A stretch of 64,000 bases of DNA from Gallaecimonas kandeliae (GTDB lineage: Bacteria; Pseudomonadota; Gammaproteobacteria; Enterobacterales; Gallaecimonadaceae). The number at the start of each line of letters is the position of its first letter. Within the stretch, counting starts at the first letter, position 1. The notes under the pieces are model-generated. The model saw only the letters and a list, made by a program, of their open reading frames with translations, was not told the DNA's origin and made no database searches. A program made the translations under genes and the position numbers. Shown here piece by piece: positions 54,962-63,522 of the stretch. The stretch lies in contig NZ_CP118480.1 of the NCBI RefSeq assembly GCF_030450055.1, positions 124,001 to 188,000 on the forward strand. Direction: 5' to 3'.

Positions 54962-55564
54962 ATGGAGCAGAAATTGGAGGCCGTGGTCGAAGGCCTGGCC
55001 GGGCAGGGCCATGTGGTGTTGCCGGGTTGGCTGGACGAGACACTGCGTGCCGAGCTGCGTGCCGAGCTGTTGGTGCGTGCCGATGAGCTGAGCCGGGCCG
55101 GCATAGGCCGCGGCGGCGACCACCAGCAGCAACTGGATATCCGCAACGACCAGACCCTCTGGCTGGACGGCCTCTCCGGCCAGCAGCAGCGCTTCCTGGG
55201 GCTGATGGAGGAGCTGCGCCTCGCCCTTAACCGCAATCTCTTCCTGGGGCTCAACGACTACGAGTGCCATTTTGCCCACTATGGCCCAGGCCACTACTAC
55301 CAGAAGCACCTCGACGCTTTCCGTGGCCGCTCCAACAGGGTCGTGTCCACTGTGCTCTACCTCAACGAATACTGGCCGGCTGGTGCCGGCGGCGAGCTGG
55401 CCATCTACGACGACAAGGACCAACTGCTGGCCAAGGTCAGCCCTGAGCCCGGCACCCTGGTCTGCTTCCTCTCTGAAGACTTCCCCCACGAGGTGCTGCC
55501 GGCCGGGGCTGACCGCTACTCCATCGCCGGCTGGTTCAGGCGCGATGGCGGTCCATTGTCCTGA
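54962..55564 (+). CDS. 2-oxoglutarate/Fe(II)-dependent oxygenase (prolyl 4-hydroxylase-like)
   Basis: A 200-aa oxygenase with the double-stranded beta-helix iron site: His-x-Asp in YYQKHLDAFRG, distal His in FPHEVLPAG, and the 2-oxoglutarate-binding Arg in RYSIAGWFRRD. The family includes SM-20/P4H-type hydroxylases acting on protein or small-molecule substrates; the target is unknown. ATG 54962 is used; a GTG two codons earlier is possible. A diverged copy of its last ~65 bases follows directly (to 55639), so the gene end has been tandemly duplicated. Confidence 0.85.
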   Translation: MEQKLEAVVEGLAGQGHVVLPGWLDETLRAELRAELLVRADELSRAGIGRGGDHQQQLDIRNDQTLWLDGLSGQQQRFLGLMEELRLALNRNLFLGLNDYECHFAHYGPGHYYQKHLDAFRGRSNRVVSTVLYLNEYWPAGAGGELAIYDDKDQLLAKVSPEPGTLVCFLSEDFPHEVLPAGADRYSIAGWFRRDGGPLS

Positions 55565-55572
55565 TGAAGCGG

Positions 55573-55639
55573 CGGGGCTGACCTGCTGTTGCCCGGCATC
55601 GCGGGCTGGTTCAGGCGCGACGGCCGTCCTTTGTCCTAG
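55573..55639 (+). repeat. Tandem duplicate of the oxygenase gene 3' end
   Basis: This stretch repeats the end of the preceding gene (55498-55564) with substitutions and a short insertion. 55598-55639 matches 55523-55564 and again encodes IAGWFRRDGRPLS and a stop. It is not translated as part of the main gene. Confidence 0.75.
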
Positions 55640-55654
55640 GGCACTGACGCCAAT

Positions 55655-55680
55655 AAAAAAGGCCCTTGCGGGCCTTTTTT
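55655..55680. terminator. Bidirectional terminator between the oxygenase gene and plsB
   Basis: AAAAAAGGCCC-TTGC-GGGCCTTTTTT; the plsB stop lies at its right edge. Confidence 0.85.
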
Positions 55681-58141
55681 ATTGGGCGCAACCTTCCTTG
55701 CAAAGGAGGTTGCGGATGGTGTCTGCCACCTCGGCGTCCAGCATCCCCAGTACCAGCTCGTCCAGTTCGGCTGCGGCCTGGTTGGGCAGCAGTTCGCTCT
55801 GTTCTCCCAGCTCCACCAAGTCGGCTTCCCGCAAGGTGGCGATCAGGGTGGCGATCAGCTTCTTGTCGAAGAACTCGGGGGCGTTGATGCCGTAGAGGGC
55901 GGAGAGGCGTTCGGCCACGGCCTGGGCGCGGCTCTCCAGCTCGGCGCGGCCCAGGGGCTCTGGGCTGCGTAGCAAGGTCAGCACTATGGCGTAACGCTGC
56001 AGGGACTCCGAGATGACGCCTGCCAGCAGCCACAGTTTGCGGTGGCCGGGCCGGCGCGCATCCATGGCCTGCCAGCCGGCTTCGTCGCCGCTGATAAGCT
56101 CCTGGGCGGCCAGGCCGGCCAGTATCTGGTCCAGGTAGGCGTCCAGTTGCGCCTCGTCCAGGCCCATGAACAGCTCGGCCTTCAGCAGCGGATAAAGGGC
56201 GCGCACCTTGTCCTTGAGCTGCTGGCTGGAGAAGCTCTGGCCCAGCAGCAGCTTGGCCACCAGGGCCGGCAGCACATAGAGGTGCAGTATGTTGTTGCGG
56301 TAGTAGGTCATGGCGATGGCGCGGTGCTCGTCCAGGCTCACCAGTTCCCCCAGGCCGTCCTGGCTGACCAGGAACTTGTCGCCCTTGAGGGTCTGGGCCA
56401 GCAGCGCCTTGCCGTCCAGCTCCGGCACCGTCATCTGCGCCGAGTAGGGGGCCGCCTTGGCCAGGGCCAGCAACAGGTCGAGCTGGGCCTCCAGCACTTC
56501 CCGGGTCAGGGCCCTGTGTTCGGCGCTCAGCAGGGCCAGGGCGGTGAGGGTGGTGCCGTTGAGGGCGGCCGCATCGTTGATGCGGGTCAGCACCTCGTCA
56601 CCCAGCTTGTTGACCAGGGGGGTCAGCCAGCTGGGCTTGGCGTCCGGGCTCTCTGAGGCCTGGCGCCAGTCCGGTACCTGCTCGCCCAAGTACTGGGTCA
56701 GGGGTATGGGCTGGCCGAAGTTGACGAAGCCCTGGCCGAAGTCCTGGCGCAACGCCTGGATGCTGGACTTGAAGGCCTGCCAGCCGGATTCCTTCTCCTT
56801 GGAGTTGCCACGCAGCTCCTTGAGGTAGGAACCCACTTCCATCACGTGCTCGTAGCCGATGTAGACGGGCACCAGGGTGATGGGCCGCTCGGCCTTGCGC
56901 AGCATGCTCTGTACCGTCATGGCCAGCATGCCGGTCTTGGGGGGCAACAACCGGCCGGTGCGGGAACGGCCACCTTCGGTGAAGTATTCCACCGCGTAGC
57001 CCTTCTCGAAGAGGCTGTAGAGGTACTCGCGGAAGACGGTGGAATAGAGCTTGTTGCCCTTGAAGCTGCGGCGGATGAAGAAGGCGCCGCCGCGGCGGAA
57101 CATGGGGCCGGCCGGGAAGAAGTTGAGGTTGACCCCGGCGGCGATGTGGGGCGGCACCATGCCCTGCTGGTAGATGACGTAGGACAGCAGCAGGTAGTCC
57201 ATGTGGGATCTATGGCAGGGCACATAGACGATCTCGTGGCCGTCATGGGCCAGCTGGCGCACCACCTCGGCGTTGGTGACCTGGATGCCGTTGTAGATGC
57301 GGTTCCAGATCCAGGTCAGCAGCCGGTCGAGGATGCGTACGAAGCCGGGGGAGAACTTGGCGGCGATCTCGTCCAGGTACTGGGCGGCGCGCTTCTCGGC
57401 CTGGCCGTAGGCCTCCTTGCGGCCCTTGGCTTCGTCTTCGATGGCCCGCTTCATGGGCTCTGTCTTCAAGAGCGCCGCCAGCATGGTCTCGCGGTCGGGT
57501 AGGCGTGGGCCTGTCATCACCAGGCGCTGGCGGGAAAAATGCACCCGGGCGACCCTGGCCAGCTTGTGGCCCAGTTCGTCGAGGGAGGCATTGGGCCTGT
57601 CCGCCAGCAGGGTGCGCAGGGACACGGGGCGGGCGAAACGCACGAAGTTGTCGCGGCCGTAGCGGGCGATGATCAGTGCCTTCCGGAGCCAGGACGGGGA
57701 GTCGTAGTCCGACAGCATCGAGCCCAGCAGCGAGGGGTTCTCGTGGCCGGGCTGGCGGCCCCAGAACAGGGAGATTGGCAGCAGCTGGATCTCCTGGTGC
57801 TCATCGGTGTTCAGGGCGTCCAACAGCTTGGCCAGGTCGGTGCGGAAGTTGCCTGACTTGCGGCTGCGGGTCAGCAGTGCCACTGGCCTGTCCAGGAAGA
57901 GGCTGCGGGGCAGGATCTCGCCGTTCAGGCGCAAGGGCTCGGTCGGGTCAGGCAACCCCAGTTGGAAGCAGAGCCGACGCACCGCCAGCAGGTCCGAGGC
58001 GGACGCAGTCTTGAAGGCGTAGACGATGGGCTTGGCCGGGTCCAACTGCAGTTCCTTGATGGGGTCCTGCGGAACCAGCTTGCTTTTGACGCTGAGGGAG
58101 ATGGGCCACTTGAGGGCCTTTAACAGAAAATTCGGCAGCAC
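55679..58141 (-). CDS. plsB: Glycerol-3-phosphate 1-O-acyltransferase
   Basis: An 820-aa inner-membrane-associated enzyme that starts phospholipid synthesis by acylating glycerol 3-phosphate. The acyltransferase block has VPCHRSHMDYLLLSYVIY (catalytic His-x4-Asp), FFIRRSFKGNKLYS, FTEGGRSRTGRLLPPKTGML and ITLVPVYIGYE. The length matches E. coli PlsB. It is divergent from the YvcK-like gene. Confidence 0.96.
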   Translation of the reverse strand: MLPNFLLKALKWPISLSVKSKLVPQDPIKELQLDPAKPIVYAFKTASASDLLAVRRLCFQLGLPDPTEPLRLNGEILPRSLFLDRPVALLTRSRKSGNFRTDLAKLLDALNTDEHQEIQLLPISLFWGRQPGHENPSLLGSMLSDYDSPSWLRKALIIARYGRDNFVRFARPVSLRTLLADRPNASLDELGHKLARVARVHFSRQRLVMTGPRLPDRETMLAALLKTEPMKRAIEDEAKGRKEAYGQAEKRAAQYLDEIAAKFSPGFVRILDRLLTWIWNRIYNGIQVTNAEVVRQLAHDGHEIVYVPCHRSHMDYLLLSYVIYQQGMVPPHIAAGVNLNFFPAGPMFRRGGAFFIRRSFKGNKLYSTVFREYLYSLFEKGYAVEYFTEGGRSRTGRLLPPKTGMLAMTVQSMLRKAERPITLVPVYIGYEHVMEVGSYLKELRGNSKEKESGWQAFKSSIQALRQDFGQGFVNFGQPIPLTQYLGEQVPDWRQASESPDAKPSWLTPLVNKLGDEVLTRINDAAALNGTTLTALALLSAEHRALTREVLEAQLDLLLALAKAAPYSAQMTVPELDGKALLAQTLKGDKFLVSQDGLGELVSLDEHRAIAMTYYRNNILHLYVLPALVAKLLLGQSFSSQQLKDKVRALYPLLKAELFMGLDEAQLDAYLDQILAGLAAQELISGDEAGWQAMDARRPGHRKLWLLAGVISESLQRYAIVLTLLRSPEPLGRAELESRAQAVAERLSALYGINAPEFFDKKLIATLIATLREADLVELGEQSELLPNQAAAELDELVLGMLDAEVADTIRNLLCKEGCAQ

Positions 58142-58263
58142 GGATAGGGATCCCGGTGAAAGTTAGCCGGCCGGCTAGCTTAGCAGAAGTCGTCATCAAA
58201 GTCTTTGCAACCTTGTACGACTGGGCGTTAACCTCAGGGGGCTATCCCTTTGTTGGCCCCTGC

Positions 58264-59184
58264 ATGACCGAACATCCCTATCGCCCGCACCTGGCCGCCC
58301 TGGAACGTGTCGTTGCCCTGGGGGGTGGCCACGGCCTTGGCCGCACCCTCTCAGCATTAAGCTTCCTCGGTCCGCGCCTGACCGGCATAGTCACCACCAC
58401 AGACAACGGCGGCTCCACGGGCCGGTTGCGCCAGAGCCGCCAATGCATCGCCTGGGGTGACGTGCGCAACTGCCTGAACCAGCTGATCACCCAGGATTCC
58501 ACCGGCAGCCGCCTCTTCGAGTACCGCTTTGGCGGTGAGGACGAGCTCAAGGGCCACAATCTCGGCAACCTGATACTGCTGGCCCTGGATGACCTCTGTG
58601 TGCGGCCGGTGGAGGCCATCAACCTGGTGCGCCAGGTGCTGAGGGTGAAATGCGGGCTTCTGCCCATGACCGAGAGCCCGGCCGATCTGCTGGCCCTGGG
58701 GGCCGACGGCCGCCGGCACCTGGGAGAGCTGTCGGTGGACGGCCTCAAGGCCATGCCCAGCCAGCTGAGCCTTTCCCCCCAGGTGGCCGCCACCCGTGAG
58801 GCTTTGGATGCGGTGCGCGAGGCGGACCTGCTGATCTTGGGGCCGGGCAGCTTCCTCACCTCTGTGTTGCCGCCGCTGCTGCTGCCGGATCTGGCCGCCG
58901 CTTTTCGCCAAAGCAAGGCCCTCAAGGTCTGGGTGGAAAACCTGGCCCCGGAGCAGAGCCCGGTACGTCAATTGAGTGCCGGTGCGCGCCTGGCCTGGCT
59001 TCATGAGCGGCTGGACTTTCCGGTGGTGGACTGGGTGCTCTGCCCGCCAGGGCTTGACTGGCAAAACGTGCCGGCCGGGGTGCGCCGCCTCGAGCAACCC
59101 CTGGCCTCCGACCAGATCTTCTACCGCCACGACAGGGGTGCCCTGGCGGACGGCCTGGAAAAGATCCTCGCCAGTTGTGGATAA
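58264..59184 (+). CDS. YvcK/CofD-family protein
   Basis: A 306-aa protein of the gluconeogenesis-factor (YvcK/YbhK) group: VVALGGGHGLGRTLSAL at the nucleotide-binding start, IVTTTDNGGSTGRLR, GDVRNCLNQL and ILGPGSFLTSVLPPLLLP. In Bacillus the YvcK protein binds UDP-GlcNAc and affects cell shape and carbon use; the role in gammaproteobacteria is poorly known. I use ATG 58264; the open frame runs back to 58156 into the plsB promoter. lexA follows. Confidence 0.85.
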   Translation: MTEHPYRPHLAALERVVALGGGHGLGRTLSALSFLGPRLTGIVTTTDNGGSTGRLRQSRQCIAWGDVRNCLNQLITQDSTGSRLFEYRFGGEDELKGHNLGNLILLALDDLCVRPVEAINLVRQVLRVKCGLLPMTESPADLLALGADGRRHLGELSVDGLKAMPSQLSLSPQVAATREALDAVREADLLILGPGSFLTSVLPPLLLPDLAAAFRQSKALKVWVENLAPEQSPVRQLSAGARLAWLHERLDFPVVDWVLCPPGLDWQNVPAGVRRLEQPLASDQIFYRHDRGALADGLEKILASCG

Positions 59185-59256
59185 GTCTGTGCATTTTTCT
59201 GTAAGGGCTGTGGGCCGACCCTTCCGCAGGCCAGGCGCCTTGCCATCCCCAGGGAA

Positions 59257-59291
59257 CTGGATATACTGACAGTTACTGTAAATAAACCCAG
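59257..59291. promoter_or_regulatory. Two tandem SOS boxes of lexA
   Basis: CTGGATATACTGACAG (59257-59272) and CTGTAAATAAACCCAG (59276-59291) both fit CTG-N10-CAG. They are separated by three bases and lie just upstream of lexA. E. coli lexA also has two boxes, so autoregulation is conserved. Confidence 0.85.
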
Positions 59292-59302
59292 TTGAGGCAG
59301 CC

Positions 59303-59920
59303 ATGCGTCCCCTTACTCCCCGCCAGCAACAGATCCTGGATCTGATCCGAGACCGCATCTCTGCCAGCGGTATGCCACCGACCCGGGCAGAGATAGCCCA
59401 GCAGCTGGGCTTTAAATCGGCCAACGCCGCCGAGGAACACCTCAAGGCCCTGGCCAAGAAAGGGGTCATAGAAATACTGGCCGGCACCTCCCGTGGCATC
59501 CGCCTGCTGGAAGAGGAGAGTGCCAACGACGAGCCCGGCCTGCCCCTGGTGGGCCAGGTGGCGGCTGGCGAGCCCATCCTTGCCACCCAGCACATCGAGT
59601 CCCACTACCAGCTGGATCCCGCTCTCTTCCATCCCCATGCCGATTTCCTGCTGCGGGTGAAGGGCGAGAGCATGAAGAAGATCGGCATCATGGACGGTGA
59701 CCTGCTGGCCGTGCACAGCACCAGCCAGGCCCGCAATGGCCAGGTGGTGGTGGCCAGGGTCGAGGACGAGGTCACGGTCAAGCGGCTGCAGCAAAACGGC
59801 CACCAGTTGAGGCTGATCGCCGAAAACGACGACTTCAAGGACATACTGGTGGATCTGCGCGAAACTCCTGTGACTATCGAAGGGTTGGCGGTCGGGGTGA
59901 TCCGCAACAACCAGTTCTGA
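59303..59920 (+). CDS. lexA: SOS repressor LexA
   Basis: A 205-aa repressor with self-cleavage activity. The N-terminal winged helix is [16 protein letters not shown]...[13 protein letters not shown], the cleavage site is Ala-Gly in [11 protein letters not shown], the catalytic Ser is in [10 protein letters not shown], and the catalytic Lys is in DEVTVKRLQ. Two SOS boxes lie upstream. Confidence 0.97.
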   Translation: MRPLTPRQQQILDLIRDRISASGMPPTRAEIAQQLGFKSANAAEEHLKALAKKGVIEILAGTSRGIRLLEEESANDEPGLPLVGQVAAGEPILATQHIESHYQLDPALFHPHADFLLRVKGESMKKIGIMDGDLLAVHSTSQARNGQVVVARVEDEVTVKRLQQNGHQLRLIAENDDFKDILVDLRETPVTIEGLAVGVIRNNQF

Positions 59921-59947
59921 TTTCCCAATCTGCTAAAGCACTTAGCC

Positions 59948-59986
59948 AAAGCGCCACCTGGAAACCACGCCGGGCGGCGCTTTTGA
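59948..59986 (+). terminator. lexA terminator
   Basis: AAAGCGCC and GGCGCTTT form an 8-bp stem around a 20-base loop, followed by TGATTTTT. Confidence 0.6.
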
Positions 59987-60221
59987 TTTTTATCTTTGCC
60001 GGCGACTGGACGGATCGCCGGAAATTCGTTAAGTGTTAACGTAGCGAAAAAAAGTTGTTCAAAAAAACAACCAGAAAGGGTACTCCCCGCATCCAGAAAG
60101 CAAAGCCGTATTCATGACGTAGATGCGGGTTGGCGGGGGAGAGCTTTCATAGAGCTTGGCCGTACTGTGCAAGGCTCTTTTCCAGACGTTTGCGGTAAGC
60201 AAATGGACGGAGGAGAAGCGT
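59987..60221 (+). promoter_or_regulatory. Leader region of the cytochrome oxidase operon
   Basis: There is no gene in this stretch. It contains a GTTGTT/AACAAC hairpin (60053-60072) and a larger stem CCCGCATC (60086-60093) with GATGCGGG (60122-60129), so the operon mRNA probably has a structured leader. I could not place the promoter. Confidence 0.4.
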
Positions 60222-61364
60222 GTGAGCAGGAGTCATCTCGCATCAGGGGCGCTGGCCACGGCGTTCCTCTGCTGGCCCGCCTGGGCCAGCCACTACAACA
60301 TGACCAAAGGGGTCACGGATTTCAGCCATCAGGTCTACGGCCTGCACATGACCATCTTCTGGATCTGCTGTGCCATAGCCCTGGCGGTGTTCGGGGTCAT
60401 GTTCTACAGCCTGATCCGCCATCGTCGCTCCCGGGGCGCCAAGGCCGCCGAATTCCACGAGTCCACCAAGGTGGAGATCCTCTGGACTATCATTCCCTTC
60501 CTCATCCTTATCGCCATGGCGGTACCGGCCACCCAGGTGCTGGTCAGCGGCGACGACGACGGTTCGGGCAAGGCGGATCTCACGGTGCAGATCACCGGCT
60601 CCCAGTGGAAATGGCATTACCAGTACCTGGGCACCGACGTGGGTTTCTACTCGCTGCTGGCCACCACAGATGACCAGACTCATAACCGCTTGCCCAAGGA
60701 CCAGAACTACCTGCGTGAGGTTGACAGGCCCCTGGTGCTGCCCACAGACCGCAACATCCGCTTCGTCATCACCTCCGAAGACGTGATCCATTCCTGGTGG
60801 GTACCGGATTTCGCCATCAAGAAAGACGCCAACCCCGGCTTCATCAACCAGGTGCAGACCCGCATCAAGGAGCCCGGCGTCTACCGTGGCCAGTGCGCCG
60901 AGCTGTGCGGCAAGGGCCACGGCTTCATGCCGATAGTGGTGATCGCCAAGAAACCGGACGACTTCGACCACTGGCTGGCCGCCGAGGACCAGCGCATCAA
61001 GGCCAAGAAGGCCGAAGAGCAGAAACTGCTGGCCATGAACAAGTCCATGGACGAGCTGATGACCGAGGGCAAGCGGCTCTATGAAGGGCACTGCGCCATG
61101 TGCCACCAGCCCACAGGGGAAGGCCTGCCAGGCGCCATACCGGCCCTCAAGGGCAGCCCCGTCACCACGGGCGACGTCAAGGAGCACATGAGGGTGGTCC
61201 TCAACGGCCGCACCGGCACTGCCATGCAGGCCTTTGGCAAGCAGTTGGGCCTGTCGGAGCTGGCCGCCATCATCACTTATGAGCGCAACGCCTGGGGCAA
61301 CAACACGGGCGACATGGTGCAGGCAGCGGATCTGCACAACTTCATCCAAGGCGGGGAAAAGTAG
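60222..61364 (+). CDS. ctaC: Cytochrome c oxidase subunit II with fused cytochrome c domain
   Basis: A 380-aa subunit carrying electrons to the oxidase. The layout is a signal peptide (~1-22), two membrane helices (IFWICCAIALAVFGVMFY; ILWTIIPFLILIAMAV), a CuA domain with IHSWWVPDF and CAELCGKGHGFM ligands, a linker, and a C-terminal cytochrome c domain with CAMCH and a Met in MQAFGKQ. The fused haem domain marks the caa3 subtype. GTG 60222 is the start, with GGAGGAGA upstream; the open frame extends to 60156. It is the first gene of ctaC-ctaD-ctaG-ctaE. Confidence 0.94.
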   Translation: MSRSHLASGALATAFLCWPAWASHYNMTKGVTDFSHQVYGLHMTIFWICCAIALAVFGVMFYSLIRHRRSRGAKAAEFHESTKVEILWTIIPFLILIAMAVPATQVLVSGDDDGSGKADLTVQITGSQWKWHYQYLGTDVGFYSLLATTDDQTHNRLPKDQNYLREVDRPLVLPTDRNIRFVITSEDVIHSWWVPDFAIKKDANPGFINQVQTRIKEPGVYRGQCAELCGKGHGFMPIVVIAKKPDDFDHWLAAEDQRIKAKKAEEQKLLAMNKSMDELMTEGKRLYEGHCAMCHQPTGEGLPGAIPALKGSPVTTGDVKEHMRVVLNGRTGTAMQAFGKQLGLSELAAIITYERNAWGNNTGDMVQAADLHNFIQGGEK

Positions 61365-61372
61365 GAGGCAGC

Positions 61373-62986
61373 ATGCAGGTCACAAGGGAAATGGACGCCG
61401 AAGGCGTCGGCGCCAACGAACAGCACCAGGATCATGCTCACCACGGCCCCGCCAAGGGGGTGATGCGCTGGCTGACCACCACCAACCACAAGGACATCGG
61501 CACCCTCTACCTCTGGTTCAGCTTCATCATGTTCCTGATCGGCGGCTCCATGGCCATGGTGATCCGTGCCGAGCTGTTCGAGCCAGGGCTGCAGCTGGTG
61601 GAGCCGCAGTTCTTCAACCAGATGACCACTGTCCATGGCCTGATCATGGTGTTCGGTGCCGTGATGCCGGGCTTCGTCGGCCTGGCCAACTGGTTGATCC
61701 CCATGATGATAGGGGCGCCGGACATGGCCCTGCCGCGGATGAACAACTGGAGCTTCTGGATACTGCCCTTCGCCTTTTCCATACTGCTGTCCAGCCTCTT
61801 CATGGAAGGGGGTGGCCCGGCCTTCGGCTGGACCTTCTACGCGCCCCTGTCCACCACCTATTCATCTGACTCCACTGCCCTGTTCGTGTTCTCGGTCCAC
61901 CTGATGGGGATCAGCTCCATCATGGGGGCCATGAACATCATCGTCACCATCTTCAACCTGCGGGCGCCGGGCATGAAGTGGATGAAGCTGCCGCTCTTCG
62001 TCTGGACCTGGCTGATCACCGCCTTCCTGCTGATCGCCGTGATGCCGGTGCTGGCCGGGGCCGTGACCATGGTGCTCACCGACAAGTACTTCGGCACCGA
62101 CTTCTTCAACGCCGCCGGCGGCGGCGATCCCGTGATGTTCCAGCACATCTTCTGGTTCTTCGGGCACCCCGAGGTCTACATCATGATCTTGCCGAGCTTC
62201 GGCATCATCAGCGCCATCCTGCCCACCTTCGCCCGCAAGAAACTGTTCGGCTATTCAAGCATGGTGTACGCCACCTCCAGCATCGCCGGCCTGTCCTTCG
62301 TGGTCTGGGCCCACCACATGTTCACCACCGGCATGCCGCTCTTCGGCGAACTGTTCTTCATGTACTGCACCATGCTGATAGCGGTGCCGACCGGGGTGAA
62401 GGTATTCAACTGGGTGGCGACCCTCTGGCGTGGCTCCATCAGCTTCGAGGTGCCCATGCTGTTCGCCCTGGCCTTCCTGGTGCTCTTCACCATAGGGGGC
62501 TTCTCGGGGCTGATGCTGGCCATGACTCCGGCCGACTTCCAGTACCAGGACACCTACTTCGTGGTGGCCCACTTCCACTACGTGCTGGTGACGGGGGCCA
62601 TCTTCTCGATCATGGCCGCCACTTATTATTGGATACCCAAGTGGACGGGGCACATGTTCGACGAGACCTTGGGCAAGGCCCATTTCTGGTGCTCGCTGAT
62701 CTCGGTGAACGTGCTCTTCTTCCCCATGCACTTCCTGGGGCTGGCGGGCATGCCGAGGCGTATTCCCGATTACGCCCTGCAGTTCGCCGACCTCAACAAG
62801 CTGGTGTCCATCGGCGGCTTCGCCTTCGGCGCCAGCCAGCTGATCTTCCTGTGGGTGGTGATCAAGTGCATCCGCGGCGGTAAGCCGGCACCGGCCAAAC
62901 CCTGGGACGGCGCCGATGGCCTGGAATGGACACTGTCCAGCCCGCCCCCTTACCACAGCTTCCAGGAACCGCCGGAGGTGGACTGA
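61373..62986 (+). CDS. ctaD: Cytochrome c oxidase subunit I
   Basis: A 537-aa catalytic subunit holding haem a and the haem a3-CuB centre, reducing O2 to water and pumping protons. There are twelve membrane helices. Key motifs are FFGHPEVYIMILP (CuB His and cross-linked Tyr), WAHHMFTTG, and VVAHFHYVLVTGAIF with the haem ligands. GGAGG precedes the ATG. Its stop overlaps the ctaG start (TGATGG). Confidence 0.96.
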   Translation: MQVTREMDAEGVGANEQHQDHAHHGPAKGVMRWLTTTNHKDIGTLYLWFSFIMFLIGGSMAMVIRAELFEPGLQLVEPQFFNQMTTVHGLIMVFGAVMPGFVGLANWLIPMMIGAPDMALPRMNNWSFWILPFAFSILLSSLFMEGGGPAFGWTFYAPLSTTYSSDSTALFVFSVHLMGISSIMGAMNIIVTIFNLRAPGMKWMKLPLFVWTWLITAFLLIAVMPVLAGAVTMVLTDKYFGTDFFNAAGGGDPVMFQHIFWFFGHPEVYIMILPSFGIISAILPTFARKKLFGYSSMVYATSSIAGLSFVVWAHHMFTTGMPLFGELFFMYCTMLIAVPTGVKVFNWVATLWRGSISFEVPMLFALAFLVLFTIGGFSGLMLAMTPADFQYQDTYFVVAHFHYVLVTGAIFSIMAATYYWIPKWTGHMFDETLGKAHFWCSLISVNVLFFPMHFLGLAGMPRRIPDYALQFADLNKLVSIGGFAFGASQLIFLWVVIKCIRGGKPAPAKPWDGADGLEWTLSSPPPYHSFQEPPEVD

Positions 62987-63522
62987 TGGCCGAGGCAAAG
63001 GACCACAGCAAACTGGTCAAGCGGCTGGTGCTGCTGGTGGTGGCGATGTCCGGCTTCGCCTTCGCTCTGGTGCCGCTCTACAACGTCTTTTGCCAAGTCA
63101 CCGGCATCAACGGCAAGACGGGGGGTCCTGTGGCGGCCCCCATCAACGACATCGAAGACCACAGCCGCACGGTGACGGTGCAGTTCGTGGCCTATGTGAC
63201 GGACGGCCTGCCCTGGCAGTTCCACCCCGACGTCACCCAGGTGGTGGTGCATCCCGGTGAACGCAAACAGGTGCACTTCTTCGCCAAGAACCTGGCCGAC
63301 AAGGCCGTCACCATCCAGGCCATACCTTCGGTGGCTCCCGGCATAGGGGCCAAGTATTTCCACAAGATCGAATGCTTCTGCTTTCACCAGGAAACCTTGG
63401 CGGCGGGGCAGCAGACCGAGATGAAGCTGTTGTTCTTCCTGGACCCTGAGCTGCCCAAGGACATCGATACCCTGACCCTCTCCTACACCCTCTACAACCT
63501 CAGCGCGAGGAAGGACACATGA
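62986..63522 (+). CDS. ctaG: Cytochrome c oxidase assembly protein CtaG/Cox11
   Basis: A 178-aa copper chaperone delivering Cu to CuB of subunit I. It has one N-terminal membrane helix (VLLVVAMSGFAFALVPLYNVFC) and a periplasmic Cox11 domain with the copper-binding CFCFHQETL. ATG 62986 overlaps the ctaD stop by one base; the open frame 20 codons upstream lies within ctaD. Its stop overlaps the next start (ATGA). Confidence 0.95.
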   Translation: MAEAKDHSKLVKRLVLLVVAMSGFAFALVPLYNVFCQVTGINGKTGGPVAAPINDIEDHSRTVTVQFVAYVTDGLPWQFHPDVTQVVVHPGERKQVHFFAKNLADKAVTIQAIPSVAPGIGAKYFHKIECFCFHQETLAAGQQTEMKLLFFLDPELPKDIDTLTLSYTLYNLSARKDT

